Below are positions 37,712 to 48,210 of a DNA stretch of 64,000 bases, piece by piece. Below the pieces are notes generated by a model, which was given only the letters and a program-made list of their open reading frames with translations, was not told where the DNA came from and made no database searches. The stretch lies in contig NZ_CP054044.1 of NCBI RefSeq assembly GCF_013282745.1, positions 1 to 64,000 on the forward strand, read 5' to 3'. Positions within the stretch are counted from its first letter, which is position 1, and each line of letters opens with the position of its first letter. Position numbers and translations under genes: made by a program. This DNA comes from Yersinia bercovieri ATCC 43970. GTDB taxonomy: Bacteria; Pseudomonadota; Gammaproteobacteria; Enterobacterales; Enterobacteriaceae.

Positions 37712-38205
37712 GAGCGCTCTCCCCAGCCTTTGAATCTGGCCGCGTCACAGAACCGGGCGCGGGTAAAACACCATTGCTCATTGACGGCCAGCATGGAGGC
37801 GTCGGCGGCTGCTCGCCAAACGGGTAACGCATCGGCATATTTGAACTGTTTTTCGAGGGCCGCGGCTTTCAGCGCCAAAGACATAAACTCGGGGTTGGTG
37901 ACACCCAAAGGCAGGCAGCGCAATTTTTTGGTGCTGACTTTTTTACTGGCGGGTACATTTTTCCAATGAGACAAACGGGGGGTACCCGGCGATTTTGGCG
38001 TGACACCGGCTACCCCTGCCATAGCGTAGCAACGCATATTACCGTTCCAGCACCGGCTAACATGGCCTTTGCTGATATCTTTGGCCAACAGTGCGCCGAC
38101 ACGCGCAATGGGTAAGCCAGTAAAGTTGGCCAGTTCGCGGCCAGTGGCAGAACCCAGTATTTTCAGTGCCTGGCGCAAAGAATCGGTTTTAGACAGGTTT
38201 TCCAT
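37708..38205 (-). CDS. Phage early protein with PerC-like C-terminal region
   Basis: 165 residues. The first third (LRQALKILGSATGRELANFTGLPIARVGALLAKDISKGHVSRC) looks like a winged helix. The C-terminal part (ALEKQFKYADALPVWRAAADASMLAVNEQWCFTRARFCDAARF) resembles the PerC-family end, where a helix with Leu-Glu-x-x-x-x-(Y/W)-x-x-A-x-x-x-W is followed by a W-C and R-x-x-(Y/F)-C pattern. PerC proteins are transcription activators often carried by prophages. Assignment from motif only. Confidence 0.6.
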   Translation of the reverse strand: MENLSKTDSLRQALKILGSATGRELANFTGLPIARVGALLAKDISKGHVSRCWNGNMRCYAMAGVAGVTPKSPGTPRLSHWKNVPASKKVSTKKLRCLPLGVTNPEFMSLALKAAALEKQFKYADALPVWRAAADASMLAVNEQWCFTRARFCDAARFKGWGERS

Positions 38206-38918
38206 TATGACCTCCCAATCAATGCAGGTTGAGAATCAGTACCATTGACTGCGTGGAGCAAGCTGGCATCTTTACCCGCTCGATATCCAGTATCCGCAGC
38301 ATCATCAGCCCCACGACACTTTTTGGCTTCTCGCATATCGCCTGATTGCAGCCCAATATCTTTCTGCAATTTACGATGGTAGGCAGTGATTAGGGTTGCC
38401 TCTGTATCTGTAACCGTAAAATCTTTAATGACCTGATAAGCGCCTATTACCCACCCCTCACAGAAGGTATCCCCTCGGGCTATTTTGGTGCTGGCTTTAA
38501 TGCTCTTGCGCATTGACGCGGTATATTCACGGCGGGCTTTCATCATTTGGCGAGAGAGTACGTCAAAGGCATAAGCTGCTATTTGTGGGCGTTCATTCGG
38601 GCCGTAGAAAATAACCTGACGCTGAGCGGTAGTGTAATAATTGCGTTTAAAGGTCATATAACACTTAACGCCGAAAGCCCGACAAATAATATCTGCCAGC
38701 AGCCCCATATATTTAGGGACAGCCTGAGCATGAGAGGGAGCGCCTTTACTGCCTGCCTCGTTGATTTCCATCAAGTCGATATCAATAGATGTCAGACCAT
38801 GCTCACGCATCAGGTTTTGAGCCTGACTCATCGCATTGGCAGCTTCATTGGAATTAGTACTGTGCTTAGCCAAATTCAACAGTTTCTTTATTTTGGCGAG
38901 ATACTTTTCTTTATTCAT
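38205..38918 (-). CDS. Phage early protein, DUF2786
   Basis: 237 residues. The start MNKEKYLAKIKKLLNLAKHSTNSNEAANAMSQAQNLMREHGLT is the DUF2786 signature, common in Mu-like early regions. The rest has Tyr/Arg-rich helices. Biochemical role unknown. A 7-bp-stem hairpin (38941-38970) lies upstream, in an 83-base gap. Confidence 0.82.
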   Translation of the reverse strand: MNKEKYLAKIKKLLNLAKHSTNSNEAANAMSQAQNLMREHGLTSIDIDLMEINEAGSKGAPSHAQAVPKYMGLLADIICRAFGVKCYMTFKRNYYTTAQRQVIFYGPNERPQIAAYAFDVLSRQMMKARREYTASMRKSIKASTKIARGDTFCEGWVIGAYQVIKDFTVTDTEATLITAYHRKLQKDIGLQSGDMREAKKCRGADDAADTGYRAGKDASLLHAVNGTDSQPALIGRS

Positions 38919-38940
38919 GATGATGGTTTTCCATTATTTT

Positions 38941-38970
38941 GGCGTAAGCGCGCCCCTGCGGGTTTACGCC
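38941..38970. repeat. Inverted repeat in the early operon
   Basis: GGCGTAA (38941-38947) and TTACGCC (38964-38970) flank a GC-rich centre. It lies between two early genes and has no T run, so it may be a processing or regulatory hairpin rather than a terminator. Confidence 0.4.
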
Positions 38971-39001
38971 ATGTTTAAAGATGATTTAAAAGCGAATTAA
39001 A

Positions 39002-39193
39002 TTAGCCCGCAGGCGTTAATGATTCCGTATTATCAAAATAAGGTTCTTTATTAATTTCCACGACAGTTGCCGAATCAAAATCATGGGCTGGGCCAACCGT
39101 TTTTACTGATTTGCCCCCGCGTAAAAATTTGCACGGTTGGTAGATGAAAACCTTACCTACGGGATAACGCCGATTAAACTCTCCAGCTTTCAT
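39002..39193 (-). CDS. Phage early small protein, YPVG-type domain
   Basis: 63 residues from ATG 39193, just after the DUF3164 stop. MKAGEFNRRYPVGKVFIYQPCKFLRGGKSVKTVGPAHDFDSATVVEINKEPYF is similar in pattern to the N-terminal half of the protein at 37017-37493 (F-N-x-x-Y-P-V-G-x-x-F-x-Y). The longer open frame to 39385 overlaps DUF3164 and is not likely to be used. Confidence 0.65.
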   Translation of the reverse strand: MKAGEFNRRYPVGKVFIYQPCKFLRGGKSVKTVGPAHDFDSATVVEINKEPYFDNTESLTPAG

Positions 39194-39194
39194 A

Positions 39195-39833
39195 TCAGAC
39201 TCCAGAGATATCAAGAGGTATTGCCTGATATTGGTCACTGTCACCAATACGCTCATAAACCCGCACATAGGAACGACTGCCGACAACCTGCACCGCTTCG
39301 CTGATTGCGTCCATGGCGCGTAACCAGCGTGAGTCCTGAATGTCATAACGACGCAGTGCCAAGACTGCTCCGGTATTGATCTCACCCTCTTTATCAGAGG
39401 AGAAAGCCCGGTTGATTATGGTATGAATTTCAGGCTGTGCACCTTTAACCCAATCAGCAAGGCATTCATCAATAAGCGCTTTAGCAGCTTGCAGGCGCTC
39501 ATCAAAAGCAATGCGGTCTTGCATGGCTCGTTGTATTTTATATTTGCCGTCAAAGTTATATAGCGTGACGTTGCCTTTTTTACCGCCCAGTGAAACATTG
39601 TATTCATTGGCTGACAGGTCAACGAACGCGGCGATGTCAGCAAAGGTGGCCAACTTAAACTCGGTCAGCATTTTGTTAACGACCAGTGCGCGATTGATAA
39701 TGTCACCCACTAATGTGTCGCGCATTTTGTCGATATCTTTAACCAGAGAAATTGGGGTCAGAATACCTTTAGCATCAACCCAGTACCCCTCTGGAGCGGC
39801 TTTATCAGTGAATTGTTTGTTATCAGTGGACAT
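39195..39833 (-). CDS. Phage early protein, DUF3164
   Basis: 212 residues. The N terminus (APEGYWVDAKGILTPISLVKDIDKMRDTLVGDIINRA) and SRWLRAMDAISEAVQVVGSRSYVRVYER are hallmarks of DUF3164, found next to the transposition genes of Mu-like phages. Function unknown. Confidence 0.85.
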   Translation of the reverse strand: MSTDNKQFTDKAAPEGYWVDAKGILTPISLVKDIDKMRDTLVGDIINRALVVNKMLTEFKLATFADIAAFVDLSANEYNVSLGGKKGNVTLYNFDGKYKIQRAMQDRIAFDERLQAAKALIDECLADWVKGAQPEIHTIINRAFSSDKEGEINTGAVLALRRYDIQDSRWLRAMDAISEAVQVVGSRSYVRVYERIGDSDQYQAIPLDISGV

Positions 39834-40023
39834 GCTTTTTACCTCGTTTGGTTTTAATTAATGCTTCGTGAGCCTTGATTGAAATATGCCCAGCCAACCC
39901 GCAAGAAACCGCTTTGGCTATCGCTAAATCATCCTTACCGTCTGTTTTTGATGCTTCACACCGACAATCAACAGCCATCCGGTTTTTACTGTCTGTCGTA
40001 ATATCAATGATTATTTTTGCCAT
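39823..40023 (-). CDS. Phage early small protein, unknown
   Basis: 66 residues, MAKIIIDITTDSKNRMAVDCRCEASKTDGKDDLAIAKAVSCGLAGHISIKAHEALIKTKRGKKHVH. Begins with a beta strand and ends basic; three Cys. No family recognised. Overlaps the DUF3164 start by 11 bases. Confidence 0.65.
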   Translation of the reverse strand: MAKIIIDITTDSKNRMAVDCRCEASKTDGKDDLAIAKAVSCGLAGHISIKAHEALIKTKRGKKHVH

Positions 40024-40029
40024 AACTGG

Positions 40030-40263
40030 CTATCTCCAGATGATATGAGCGCCGCGCCAGAGGGTCATTTTGACCAGGCTACGGACGCCGTTACGGGTTT
40101 CGGTTATCTCAACCGCGCCTTGTTCCCATGCCTTAAAGGGGCGATCAACTTCGATGATCGGACGGCGTAAGCGGGTGTTTAATTCCACCACCTTAATACC
40201 GGCGCGTAATAAGCGATTAATCGGCTTCATTAAGGTCGGGTTATTAATAGGTAATTGGCACAT
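40030..40263 (-). CDS. Phage early small protein, unknown
   Basis: 77 residues, basic, beginning MCQLPINNPTLMKPINRLLRAGIKVVELNTRLRRPIIEVDRP. No family recognised. Lies 10 bases after MuB in the same operon. Confidence 0.62.
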   Translation of the reverse strand: MCQLPINNPTLMKPINRLLRAGIKVVELNTRLRRPIIEVDRPFKAWEQGAVEITETRNGVRSLVKMTLWRGAHIIWR

Positions 40264-40273
40264 GGCTTATTCC

Positions 40274-41164
40274 TTAATTAATTAACATTTTGGCGGCTTG
40301 GCGAACGGCACCTACACCCACGGGTGTTTCATTGATATGGCTAAGGCGAATTGCACCGCGCAGTAACTTAAATAAGCGGCGGGCATTGCCTTTTGATTCC
40401 TGATAAAGCGCCTCATTGATATCATCCGCTACCGCAGGCAATACACTGGCCGCAATGGCACTGACATCATCTTTAGGCAGGGCATTACCGATATTGAGTG
40501 CAAAGGCCACACGGCTATAAAGCTGGACGAATTCGCCACGTTTCCCCTTCAGGTTAATCAGCAGGCGCGGCATACCGACTAGAACAACACCAATCCCGCT
40601 TTTATCATGCAGTCGGCGCAGTACTTCCAGTGACCGATGCGGCAATAATTCCCCCTCGTCAATCAACAAGACATAGCCCGAGTCACGTAATTTATTGCTA
40701 CATAACTCAAAGGTTTCATGCATGTTGCCGCGAGGGGATAGCCCCAAACGGTTACAGATCTCTTCCAGCAAGACGCGAGCGGTAAAGCTGGGATCAACTT
40801 CGATTAACAACGCAGTCGAGTTCTGGCTGGCGTAAGCCTTTAATGCCATGGTTTTACCTAGCCCAGCCTCGCCGTAAATCACATTGATCTCACCGTCAAC
40901 GTGGGCCATACGGATAATTTCCAGCGCTTTTTTGGATGCTGACGTTGCAACAAACTTCACGTCTACGCGCTGGGCTTTATCTTTCTCGCGAGTACGTTCG
41001 AGGAAAGCCTGTACCTCACTATTGACCCTCTCCAAATCCCCGTTATATTTATCTTGTAGATATTGATTGACGGTGGCAGTACTCATACCAATAGCGCGTG
41101 AAACCTGTGTTTGGTTGAGGCTTTTACGTTCCATCAGTTCTATAAGGTCATTTTTAATTGTCAT
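40274..41164 (-). CDS. Transposition ATPase, MuB-like
   Basis: 296 residues. An N-terminal helix-turn-helix (KSLNQTQVSRAIGMSTATVNQYLQ) is followed by an AAA+ domain with Walker A GEAGLGKT at 98-105 and Walker B-like LLIDEGELLP. This is the MuB layout: it binds target DNA and stimulates the transposase. It directly follows the transposase gene. Confidence 0.92.
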   Translation of the reverse strand: MTIKNDLIELMERKSLNQTQVSRAIGMSTATVNQYLQDKYNGDLERVNSEVQAFLERTREKDKAQRVDVKFVATSASKKALEIIRMAHVDGEINVIYGEAGLGKTMALKAYASQNSTALLIEVDPSFTARVLLEEICNRLGLSPRGNMHETFELCSNKLRDSGYVLLIDEGELLPHRSLEVLRRLHDKSGIGVVLVGMPRLLINLKGKRGEFVQLYSRVAFALNIGNALPKDDVSAIAASVLPAVADDINEALYQESKGNARRLFKLLRGAIRLSHINETPVGVGAVRQAAKMLIN

Positions 41165-41206
41165 GATTTAATTCCTATGTAGTGAATGAGCGGCATTTGA
41201 TGGGCG

Positions 41207-43261
41207 TCAAATAGCCGCTTTTTTATTGCCATGTACTTTTAAATATTCATCGCGATCAGATTGGAATAAGAACATCTCTTCCCGGTCATCATTAATGCGT
41301 GAGATATCACCCTGGATAAGCGAGCCAAAATCGGGTGCATCATCGGCAGTCAGTACCGGATTAAGCTCGGCGTTAATCTCTTCGGCTTTTTGCTCAACCA
41401 GTTTCATACGGCGGCTATGGCGGTCTTTTGCCACTTTCTGGACGTAATCCACAGGGAAGGCGGCGCGGGTATTACCATTCACAATCGCAGTACAGATAAA
41501 CGAGCCATCAAGGCGGCGAACGGTAACGCTACTGGCATCGTGAATATCGAACTCAACCAGAACTTCTTCGCCATCGACCTGAATTAAACCCTCAGCAAAA
41601 TATTGGTTATTGAAGATAGACAGCCAACCGCGCTGGGCGGTACGTTTGACTTGCGGACGGAACATGTCGCGCAACTCGATATCGGAAAGGCGATCAATGG
41701 TCTCGCTTGCCAGCAATAACTGGCGGTACTCCGTAGCGGTATAGTGTTTACCATCGTCACGGCGGGGTAATTCGCTGTGCCGGTGGGTGGTGTTATAGGC
41801 TTCAATTTCATCTTCTATGGCATCGATAAGCTGCTGCCATGAGGGTAATTTAGCCATCGCCGCCTTTTGGCGACTGTTGAGCTCTTTATTCTTCCCCTGT
41901 GCATTGAAGGCTGAATTAAGGTCAACGCTGACCATACGAACCGTTTCGCGGTCAGCAGATTTACCGTTATAGGTGGCAAATTTACGGGCGATACGGGCAG
42001 GAATTTCGCGGTTAAGCCGCTCAATAATCCCACGTGCCTGCGGGTTACCGGGGATACCTGTAGGGTGTTCCACACCAAGACGCGATAAAATCCCCGTAAT
42101 ATCAGCATCTAATACGTTTGCGGTTTGACCTGCACCGTTATCTGAATAGTAAATCAGGGGTATGCCGTGGCTCTGCATACCGTGGCGCAGTGCATCAGCC
42201 ACAGCGATCACGTTCTCAGCCAGGCTCAGACTCCAGCCGACGACATAACGTGTCCGGCCATCAATAACCAGCGTGATTTCTGGTGTAAATGGACGGCCAT
42301 GGTCAGGGTGTGCCACTTTCATTTTCATGCTGTGGCCATCCCCAATCCAAACGCCGTTAACGGGCATTTGTGACCAGTCACGCTTCACATAGGTATTCAG
42401 CGCTCGCATGGCAGAACCCGTAACACGGCCACGTTGTTTAACGACGGTTGGCAACTTGTCTAATGCCCGCCGCACGGCATAGACAGAAGGAATTGCGGCG
42501 AGCATGGCGGGCTGGTCTGCATACTGCATTTGCCAGTCATGCTCAAAGTTCTCGTAAGCCTCAGCAATGCTTAATCCGTTGGTGGTGCGGTAGTGCGCCA
42601 TAAATAGTGGCATCCATTTAATGCGCTCAACGGGTTTGCCTTTATTGTGCCCTGGAGCCAATAAAACCAGACGCTCGGAGGGCGTGGCGGCACGTTCATA
42701 GTCAACAACCCAACCATTCAGGGTGCGGGTACTGACGCCTGTGCGCAGACCTTTACGGGCATTGGCCATTGCGGCTGCTTTCTGCAAGTTCTCAGGTAAA
42801 TTATTAGAACGTGACTGGTCACAAATATAATTAATGGCTCGAATGCGTGACAATCCGGCGTTCTGTAAATTGATAACCTCGGTCACCAGAGTGGCGCGGG
42901 CATCCGCAATATCACGCTGTAACTTGGTCAGATTGCCGGTGCTACGCTCAAGCAGGGCTGGACATTGGCGCATAAGGTCTAACTCATGCTTGGCTTTTAC
43001 TCTTGGGTTTAAATCGCCGTTAAATGCCGTTTTAACGGCTTTTTTCTCTGCATTTAAAAGAGAGTTAAGGTGGCGCTCACGAACAACGTCTTGTTGCTGC
43101 TCTGTCAGGCAATCGATGTGGTATTCAAATGCCTTGGTGCCAGCGCGTTTACGTTTCAATTCCAGTGAACTACCCGCGCGCTTGTTAAGCGCAGCCCTAA
43201 TACCTGGCGCAGTCCCAGGCATACCCGGTAACCCAATCAGCTCATTCACAGAAAGAAACAT
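41207..43261 (-). CDS. DDE transposase, MuA-like
   Basis: 684 residues. An N-terminal DNA-binding region precedes the integrase core. The catalytic triad reads D308 (VWIGDGHSMK), D374 (YYSDNGAGQ) and E414 (GIIERLNRE). The C-terminal part contains the Mu-type beta-barrel/MuB-contact region. It should bind the end sites and catalyse replicative transposition. No premature stops, so the enzyme looks intact. It begins 1 base after the Ner-like stop. Confidence 0.94.
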   Translation of the reverse strand: MFLSVNELIGLPGMPGTAPGIRAALNKRAGSSLELKRKRAGTKAFEYHIDCLTEQQQDVVRERHLNSLLNAEKKAVKTAFNGDLNPRVKAKHELDLMRQCPALLERSTGNLTKLQRDIADARATLVTEVINLQNAGLSRIRAINYICDQSRSNNLPENLQKAAAMANARKGLRTGVSTRTLNGWVVDYERAATPSERLVLLAPGHNKGKPVERIKWMPLFMAHYRTTNGLSIAEAYENFEHDWQMQYADQPAMLAAIPSVYAVRRALDKLPTVVKQRGRVTGSAMRALNTYVKRDWSQMPVNGVWIGDGHSMKMKVAHPDHGRPFTPEITLVIDGRTRYVVGWSLSLAENVIAVADALRHGMQSHGIPLIYYSDNGAGQTANVLDADITGILSRLGVEHPTGIPGNPQARGIIERLNREIPARIARKFATYNGKSADRETVRMVSVDLNSAFNAQGKNKELNSRQKAAMAKLPSWQQLIDAIEDEIEAYNTTHRHSELPRRDDGKHYTATEYRQLLLASETIDRLSDIELRDMFRPQVKRTAQRGWLSIFNNQYFAEGLIQVDGEEVLVEFDIHDASSVTVRRLDGSFICTAIVNGNTRAAFPVDYVQKVAKDRHSRRMKLVEQKAEEINAELNPVLTADDAPDFGSLIQGDISRINDDREEMFLFQSDRDEYLKVHGNKKAAI

Positions 43262-43262
43262 G

Positions 43263-43508
43263 TTAAGCCACCCTGCGAGTTAAAGCGGGGTAGCGACTCG
43301 GCCAAATATTTGCTGGTTCTAAACCCAATGCTTGGGCAATGATTTTTTCCCCTTTTGGGTAAGGGCGATACAGAGCGTTTTTGAGTGTATCTGCGGCTAA
43401 ACCAGCCTCAATAGACAGGTCTCGCATGGTTACACCTTGTTTATGTAACGATGCAACGATATCTATTCGGTGCATATCGCTACAAGCCACTTCATTTCTA
43501 TTCATCAT
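43263..43508 (-). CDS. Ner/Nlp-like DNA-binding regulator
   Basis: 81 residues. MHRIDIVASLHKQGVTMRDLSIEAGLAADTLKNALYRPYPKGEKIIAQALGLEPANIWPSRY is the Ner family pattern (helix-turn-helix, then the conserved IWPSRY end). A shorter start at the Met of MHRID is possible. In Mu, Ner turns down early transcription and the repressor gene. It is the first gene of the transposition operon. Confidence 0.88.
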   Translation of the reverse strand: MMNRNEVACSDMHRIDIVASLHKQGVTMRDLSIEAGLAADTLKNALYRPYPKGEKIIAQALGLEPANIWPSRYPALTRRVA

Positions 43509-43535
43509 TCGATTACCCTAAAAAGTTGAACCGCG

Positions 43536-43559
43536 CGGATAAGCCGTAAAGGTTATCCG
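43536..43559. promoter_or_regulatory. Candidate operator in the divergent repressor-ner region
   Basis: CGGATAA (43536-43542) and TTATCCG (43553-43559), a 7-bp inverted repeat with a 10-base spacer, plus a nearby half-site-like TGGATAG at about 43562. It lies in the 181-base gap between the divergent ner and repressor genes, where both proteins are expected to bind. Confidence 0.45.
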
Positions 43560-43689
43560 TATGGATAGAGTATTGATCCAAATAGTGGTCACGTAAAGTA
43601 AAAATATGACTTTCTTTGCTTCTTATTGTGATCAATTGATTTCAATTATGAATAACGATTAATAATCAAAGAGTTAAAAGGAAAAGAAA

Positions 43690-44253
43690 ATGATTAGTAG
43701 TAAAGTTAAAGAATTTACTTTTGAGGCTGAAGGAAAAGAAAAACTCAAAGAGCGTTTGAGGGAGCTTGTTGGTACCAGGAGTGTGCGGGCAGCGGCAAGA
43801 GACTGGGGGCTATCTTTCTCCACGTTAAATAATTATTTAACCAAGAGTACTGAGCCTGCTTTTACTGCCATGCAGAAAATTGCACATAAGGAGCAAGTTA
43901 GTCTTGACTGGTTAGCATATGGATCAATAGCTGACACGATCACCACCACTAACCATAATCTCAGTGAGGCTGAAAAAGAATATAAAGCTAGAGGGAGGTT
44001 AACTAGCGCTTGGCTAGCAGTGCTTGACTCTCTTGATGAAAATGAAGCACAGGCTTTATTAAGAGTGATACACAAGAAGGGGGTTGATGGCATAGTCGAG
44101 CTGGCTACTGCGAATTCTCTCGATATAGAGCTACTACAGTTACCAACTGAAGAGAAGGAACGCCTGATGGCGCTACACGAAGCCAAAAAAGGGGCATCTG
44201 AAAGTTGTGTAGAAAATAACTCTGGCGACCAATCACAGAAGAAGGTTGGATGA
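43690..44253 (+). CDS. Prophage repressor (Mu c-like)
   Basis: 187 residues, the only prophage gene on the plus strand. An N-terminal helix-turn-helix (VRAAARDWGLSFSTLNNYLTKSTEPAFTAMQKIAHKEQVSLDWLAYG) resembles CI/Mu-type repressors, followed by a Glu/Ala-rich helical region. A clear ribosome site (AAAAGGAAAAG) precedes the ATG. It should hold the prophage silent by blocking the ner-transposase promoter. Its stop lies inside a strong terminator hairpin. Confidence 0.85.
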   Translation: MISSKVKEFTFEAEGKEKLKERLRELVGTRSVRAAARDWGLSFSTLNNYLTKSTEPAFTAMQKIAHKEQVSLDWLAYGSIADTITTTNHNLSEAEKEYKARGRLTSAWLAVLDSLDENEAQALLRVIHKKGVDGIVELATANSLDIELLQLPTEEKERLMALHEAKKGASESCVENNSGDQSQKKVG

Positions 44254-44283
44254 TTGCATTATGGTAACGCAATCATCTTTTTT
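44249..44283 (+). terminator. Repressor gene terminator
   Basis: GATGATTGC (44249-44257), an 11-base loop, GCAATCATC (44269-44277), then TTTTTT. The repressor stop codon is within the first arm. Confidence 0.85.
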
Positions 44284-44344
44284 AAACGTTGTTTAAGATC
44301 TGATTAGAATGGTTTGAACGATGATCTAATTTGTGCAGAATTGA

Positions 44345-45506
<1,162 letters not shown>

Positions 45507-46385
45507 TCATCCATTTTGACTGACCGCCTGAGTGGTTTTGCGTTTAATGCTCTCCGCCTGCGCCGGATCAGCTTTAACCAGCAGGGCGTAGATCAGATCC
45601 AGCACAAAGAGTTGAGCGATTTTGGTGCCGATGGAGTCCCCTTGCAGCTGCCCCTGACGGTTGCCGTTAATCAGCACATAATCCGCCAGCTCAGTAATAG
45701 TGGAACCCATATTGTGAGTCAATGCCACAGTGGTCGCCCCCGCCTGCTTCGCCAGCTTCAGGGCATGCACAGTTTCAGCCGAGGTTCCCGAGTGGCTGAT
45801 ACCAATCGCCACATCACCAGGGCGCATCAAAGAGGCTTGCATATACATAAAATGGTTATTGGTAGCGGCATCAACCCGCAGTCCGATTCGCATTAATTTA
45901 CCTTTGGCATCTTCCGCCGTGATGCCGGAAGAGCCGACACCAAAAATGCAGATTCGATCCGCCGGACGCAGTAACTTAACCACCTGCTCGACACTCTCGA
46001 TAGAGAGCAGATTTAGGGTTTCGGATAGCACGTTATTAATCGCCGACTGCAACTTATTGCCAATCGCCAGCGCATCATCGCCCTCTTGCACATCCGCATC
46101 CAACAGGCTGTTTTCACTGTTATGGCGGGTTGCCACTTCAATGGCCAGATCCATTTTAAAATCCTGAAACCCTTTATAGCCCAGTGTCCGGCAGAAGCGG
46201 ATAATGGTGGCTTCACCGGCCTGCGTGTTCGCGGAGAGATCAGCAATAGAAAGGTGAGTCACTTTAGCCGGTTCCGCCAGAATATAGGCCGCAATTCGCT
46301 GTGCTGAGCGTGTCAGGCTATTTTGCATCGCACCCAAGGCATCAAGAATTTTACCTGGCTTAAAACGGGGGGCACCAGTCTTCAC
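45507..46385 (-). CDS. nanR: RpiR-family sialic acid catabolism regulator (NanR-like)
   Basis: 292 residues. An N-terminal HTH_6 domain (NSLTRSAQRIAAYILAEPAKVTHLSIADLSANTQAGEATIIRFCRTLGYKGFQDFK) is followed by a SIS sugar-phosphate binding domain (ICIFGVGSSGITAEDAKGKLMRIG and AIGISHSGTSAETVHALKLAKQAGA). RpiR-type NanR proteins, as in Vibrio, sense N-acetylmannosamine-6-phosphate. Its place between nanT and nanQK suggests the same here. E. coli NanR is of a different (GntR) family, so the symbol is by role, not homology. Confidence 0.82.
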   Translation of the reverse strand: MKTGAPRFKPGKILDALGAMQNSLTRSAQRIAAYILAEPAKVTHLSIADLSANTQAGEATIIRFCRTLGYKGFQDFKMDLAIEVATRHNSENSLLDADVQEGDDALAIGNKLQSAINNVLSETLNLLSIESVEQVVKLLRPADRICIFGVGSSGITAEDAKGKLMRIGLRVDAATNNHFMYMQASLMRPGDVAIGISHSGTSAETVHALKLAKQAGATTVALTHNMGSTITELADYVLINGNRQGQLQGDSIGTKIAQLFVLDLIYALLVKADPAQAESIKRKTTQAVSQNG

Positions 46386-46512
46386 GCGGACACCTCAAGG
46401 GAAAGAGAATTGATGAACAGGGGACATATCTGGGGCGCATCATGACATAATTGGCCCATTTCGTGAAGAACAATGGCTCTGTTATGCGGGATGCACTCCA
46501 TAAAAAATCGAT

Positions 46513-46535
46513 AAAAAAACCCCGGAGGGCCGGGG
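46513..46535 (-). terminator. nanQ terminator
   Basis: On the minus strand CCCCGG, CCCT, CCGGGG, then seven T (46519-46513). It ends the nanK-nanQ transcript before the regulator gene. Confidence 0.88.
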
Positions 46536-46591
46536 AAGATGTCAAAGACAACCTGCATTATTATTATATAAAAATCATAGCGATATAGTAT

Positions 46592-47065
<474 letters not shown>

Positions 47066-47107
47066 CTATTTTTAATCATAAAATGAATACCCACACTCAT
47101 TGCGGCG

Positions 47108-48004
47108 TCAAGAACAAAGGCTGTTTTTTGCCCAGAGTGCGGCCCCCAACAGGCCACTATCCTGCCGATGATGTGCCGCCTGTACCGGTACGCGATAAAT
47201 TTCAGGTAGCGCTTTTTGCGCACCTATCACCCGCTCCAGATACCCCACTGCCAGCCCGACACTGCCACCCAGAATCACGATCTCCAGATCCAGTGCCATT
47301 TTCATGTCTGCCAGCATCTGTGCTATCGCTGTCGCGGAACGGTTAATGATGTTTTCCGCCGGAAGATGACCACGTTGCGCCATTTCAAACACTTTGGCCG
47401 CCGCGACCGGCTGTTTCCAGCCCAAGGTTTCAGCACCAATGGCACTGCCGGATGCCACACTTTCGACACACCCACGGCGACCACAGCCACATAGCAGACC
47501 ATGGGGATCAGCCAGCGTGTGGCCAATATGCCCTGCCAGCCCGTGATTGCCGACCAGCAACTTTTTATTCAAGATAATGCCGCCGCCCACGCCAGTAGAT
47601 ACCGTGACGAACATCATATTATTGACAGAAATCAGACTGTCGCCATTATCACTTAATGCCTGATACTCAGCCCAGGCTGCGGCCTGCCCATCATTGAGCA
47701 ACACACAGGGCAAGTCAGTGATCGACTGAATACACTCCTGCAATGGGAAATCCGCCAGCCCGCCCAGATTGGCAGGATTCAGCGCAGTGAGGCGGCCACC
47801 ACTGATAATGCCTGTTGAGGCAACTGCAATAGAATCAACCAGATGCCGATAAGGTGTCACCAAGGTGTCCAGGGCGATAGCCAGTTGTTCCGCCCCGCCC
47901 CGTGGCGTTGCCACCTGCTGGCGACCAATCAACATGCCACTCTCGGTGACCACTGCCGCCGCAATTTTTGTCCCACCAATATCCAGTGCTAATACTTTTC
48001 CCAT
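47108..48004 (-). CDS. nanK: N-acetylmannosamine kinase
   Basis: 298 residues of the ROK family. The ATP motif is [14 protein letters not shown] at the start, and the zinc site is [26 protein letters not shown]. It phosphorylates ManNAc made by NanA. I choose ATG 48004 ([11 protein letters not shown]); the open frame extends to 48040 without a ribosome site. Divergent from nanE. Confidence 0.9.
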   Translation of the reverse strand: MGKVLALDIGGTKIAAAVVTESGMLIGRQQVATPRGGAEQLAIALDTLVTPYRHLVDSIAVASTGIISGGRLTALNPANLGGLADFPLQECIQSITDLPCVLLNDGQAAAWAEYQALSDNGDSLISVNNMMFVTVSTGVGGGIILNKKLLVGNHGLAGHIGHTLADPHGLLCGCGRRGCVESVASGSAIGAETLGWKQPVAAAKVFEMAQRGHLPAENIINRSATAIAQMLADMKMALDLEIVILGGSVGLAVGYLERVIGAQKALPEIYRVPVQAAHHRQDSGLLGAALWAKNSLCS

Positions 48005-48067
48005 CCGGCGTAACCCTCTTGCACCTGTCATAAATGTCATGACATTGACTATGGCAATTTTTTGGCC

Positions 48068-48181
48068 TTAACTCCATTACTATTTTTAAATTGGAGTTAA
48101 GCTCCGATTGAGACATTTATTTACCTTTATCACCATTGCGCCCTGCAAATAAAAGATCTAACATAATGGAGTAAAACTTCA
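48068..48181. promoter_or_regulatory. Divergent nanK/nanE control region with operator-like repeats
   Basis: TTAACTCCA (48068-48076) and TGGAGTTAA (48092-48100) form a perfect 9-bp inverted repeat. GGAGTTAAGCTCC (48093-48105) and GGAGTAAAACTTC (48168-48180) follow the GGAG-N5-CTCC pattern seen at the nanT promoter, the last with one mismatch. The shared pattern suggests one regulator for all three transcription units. Confidence 0.6.
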
Positions 48182-48210
48182 CTTAAAATTAAAGATCGGA
48201 GCAAAAAACC

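Noticed and set aside
43485..43689. Possible gene between ner and the repressor
   Set aside because: Only operator and promoter sequence is visible; no frame with a ribosome site and plausible protein.
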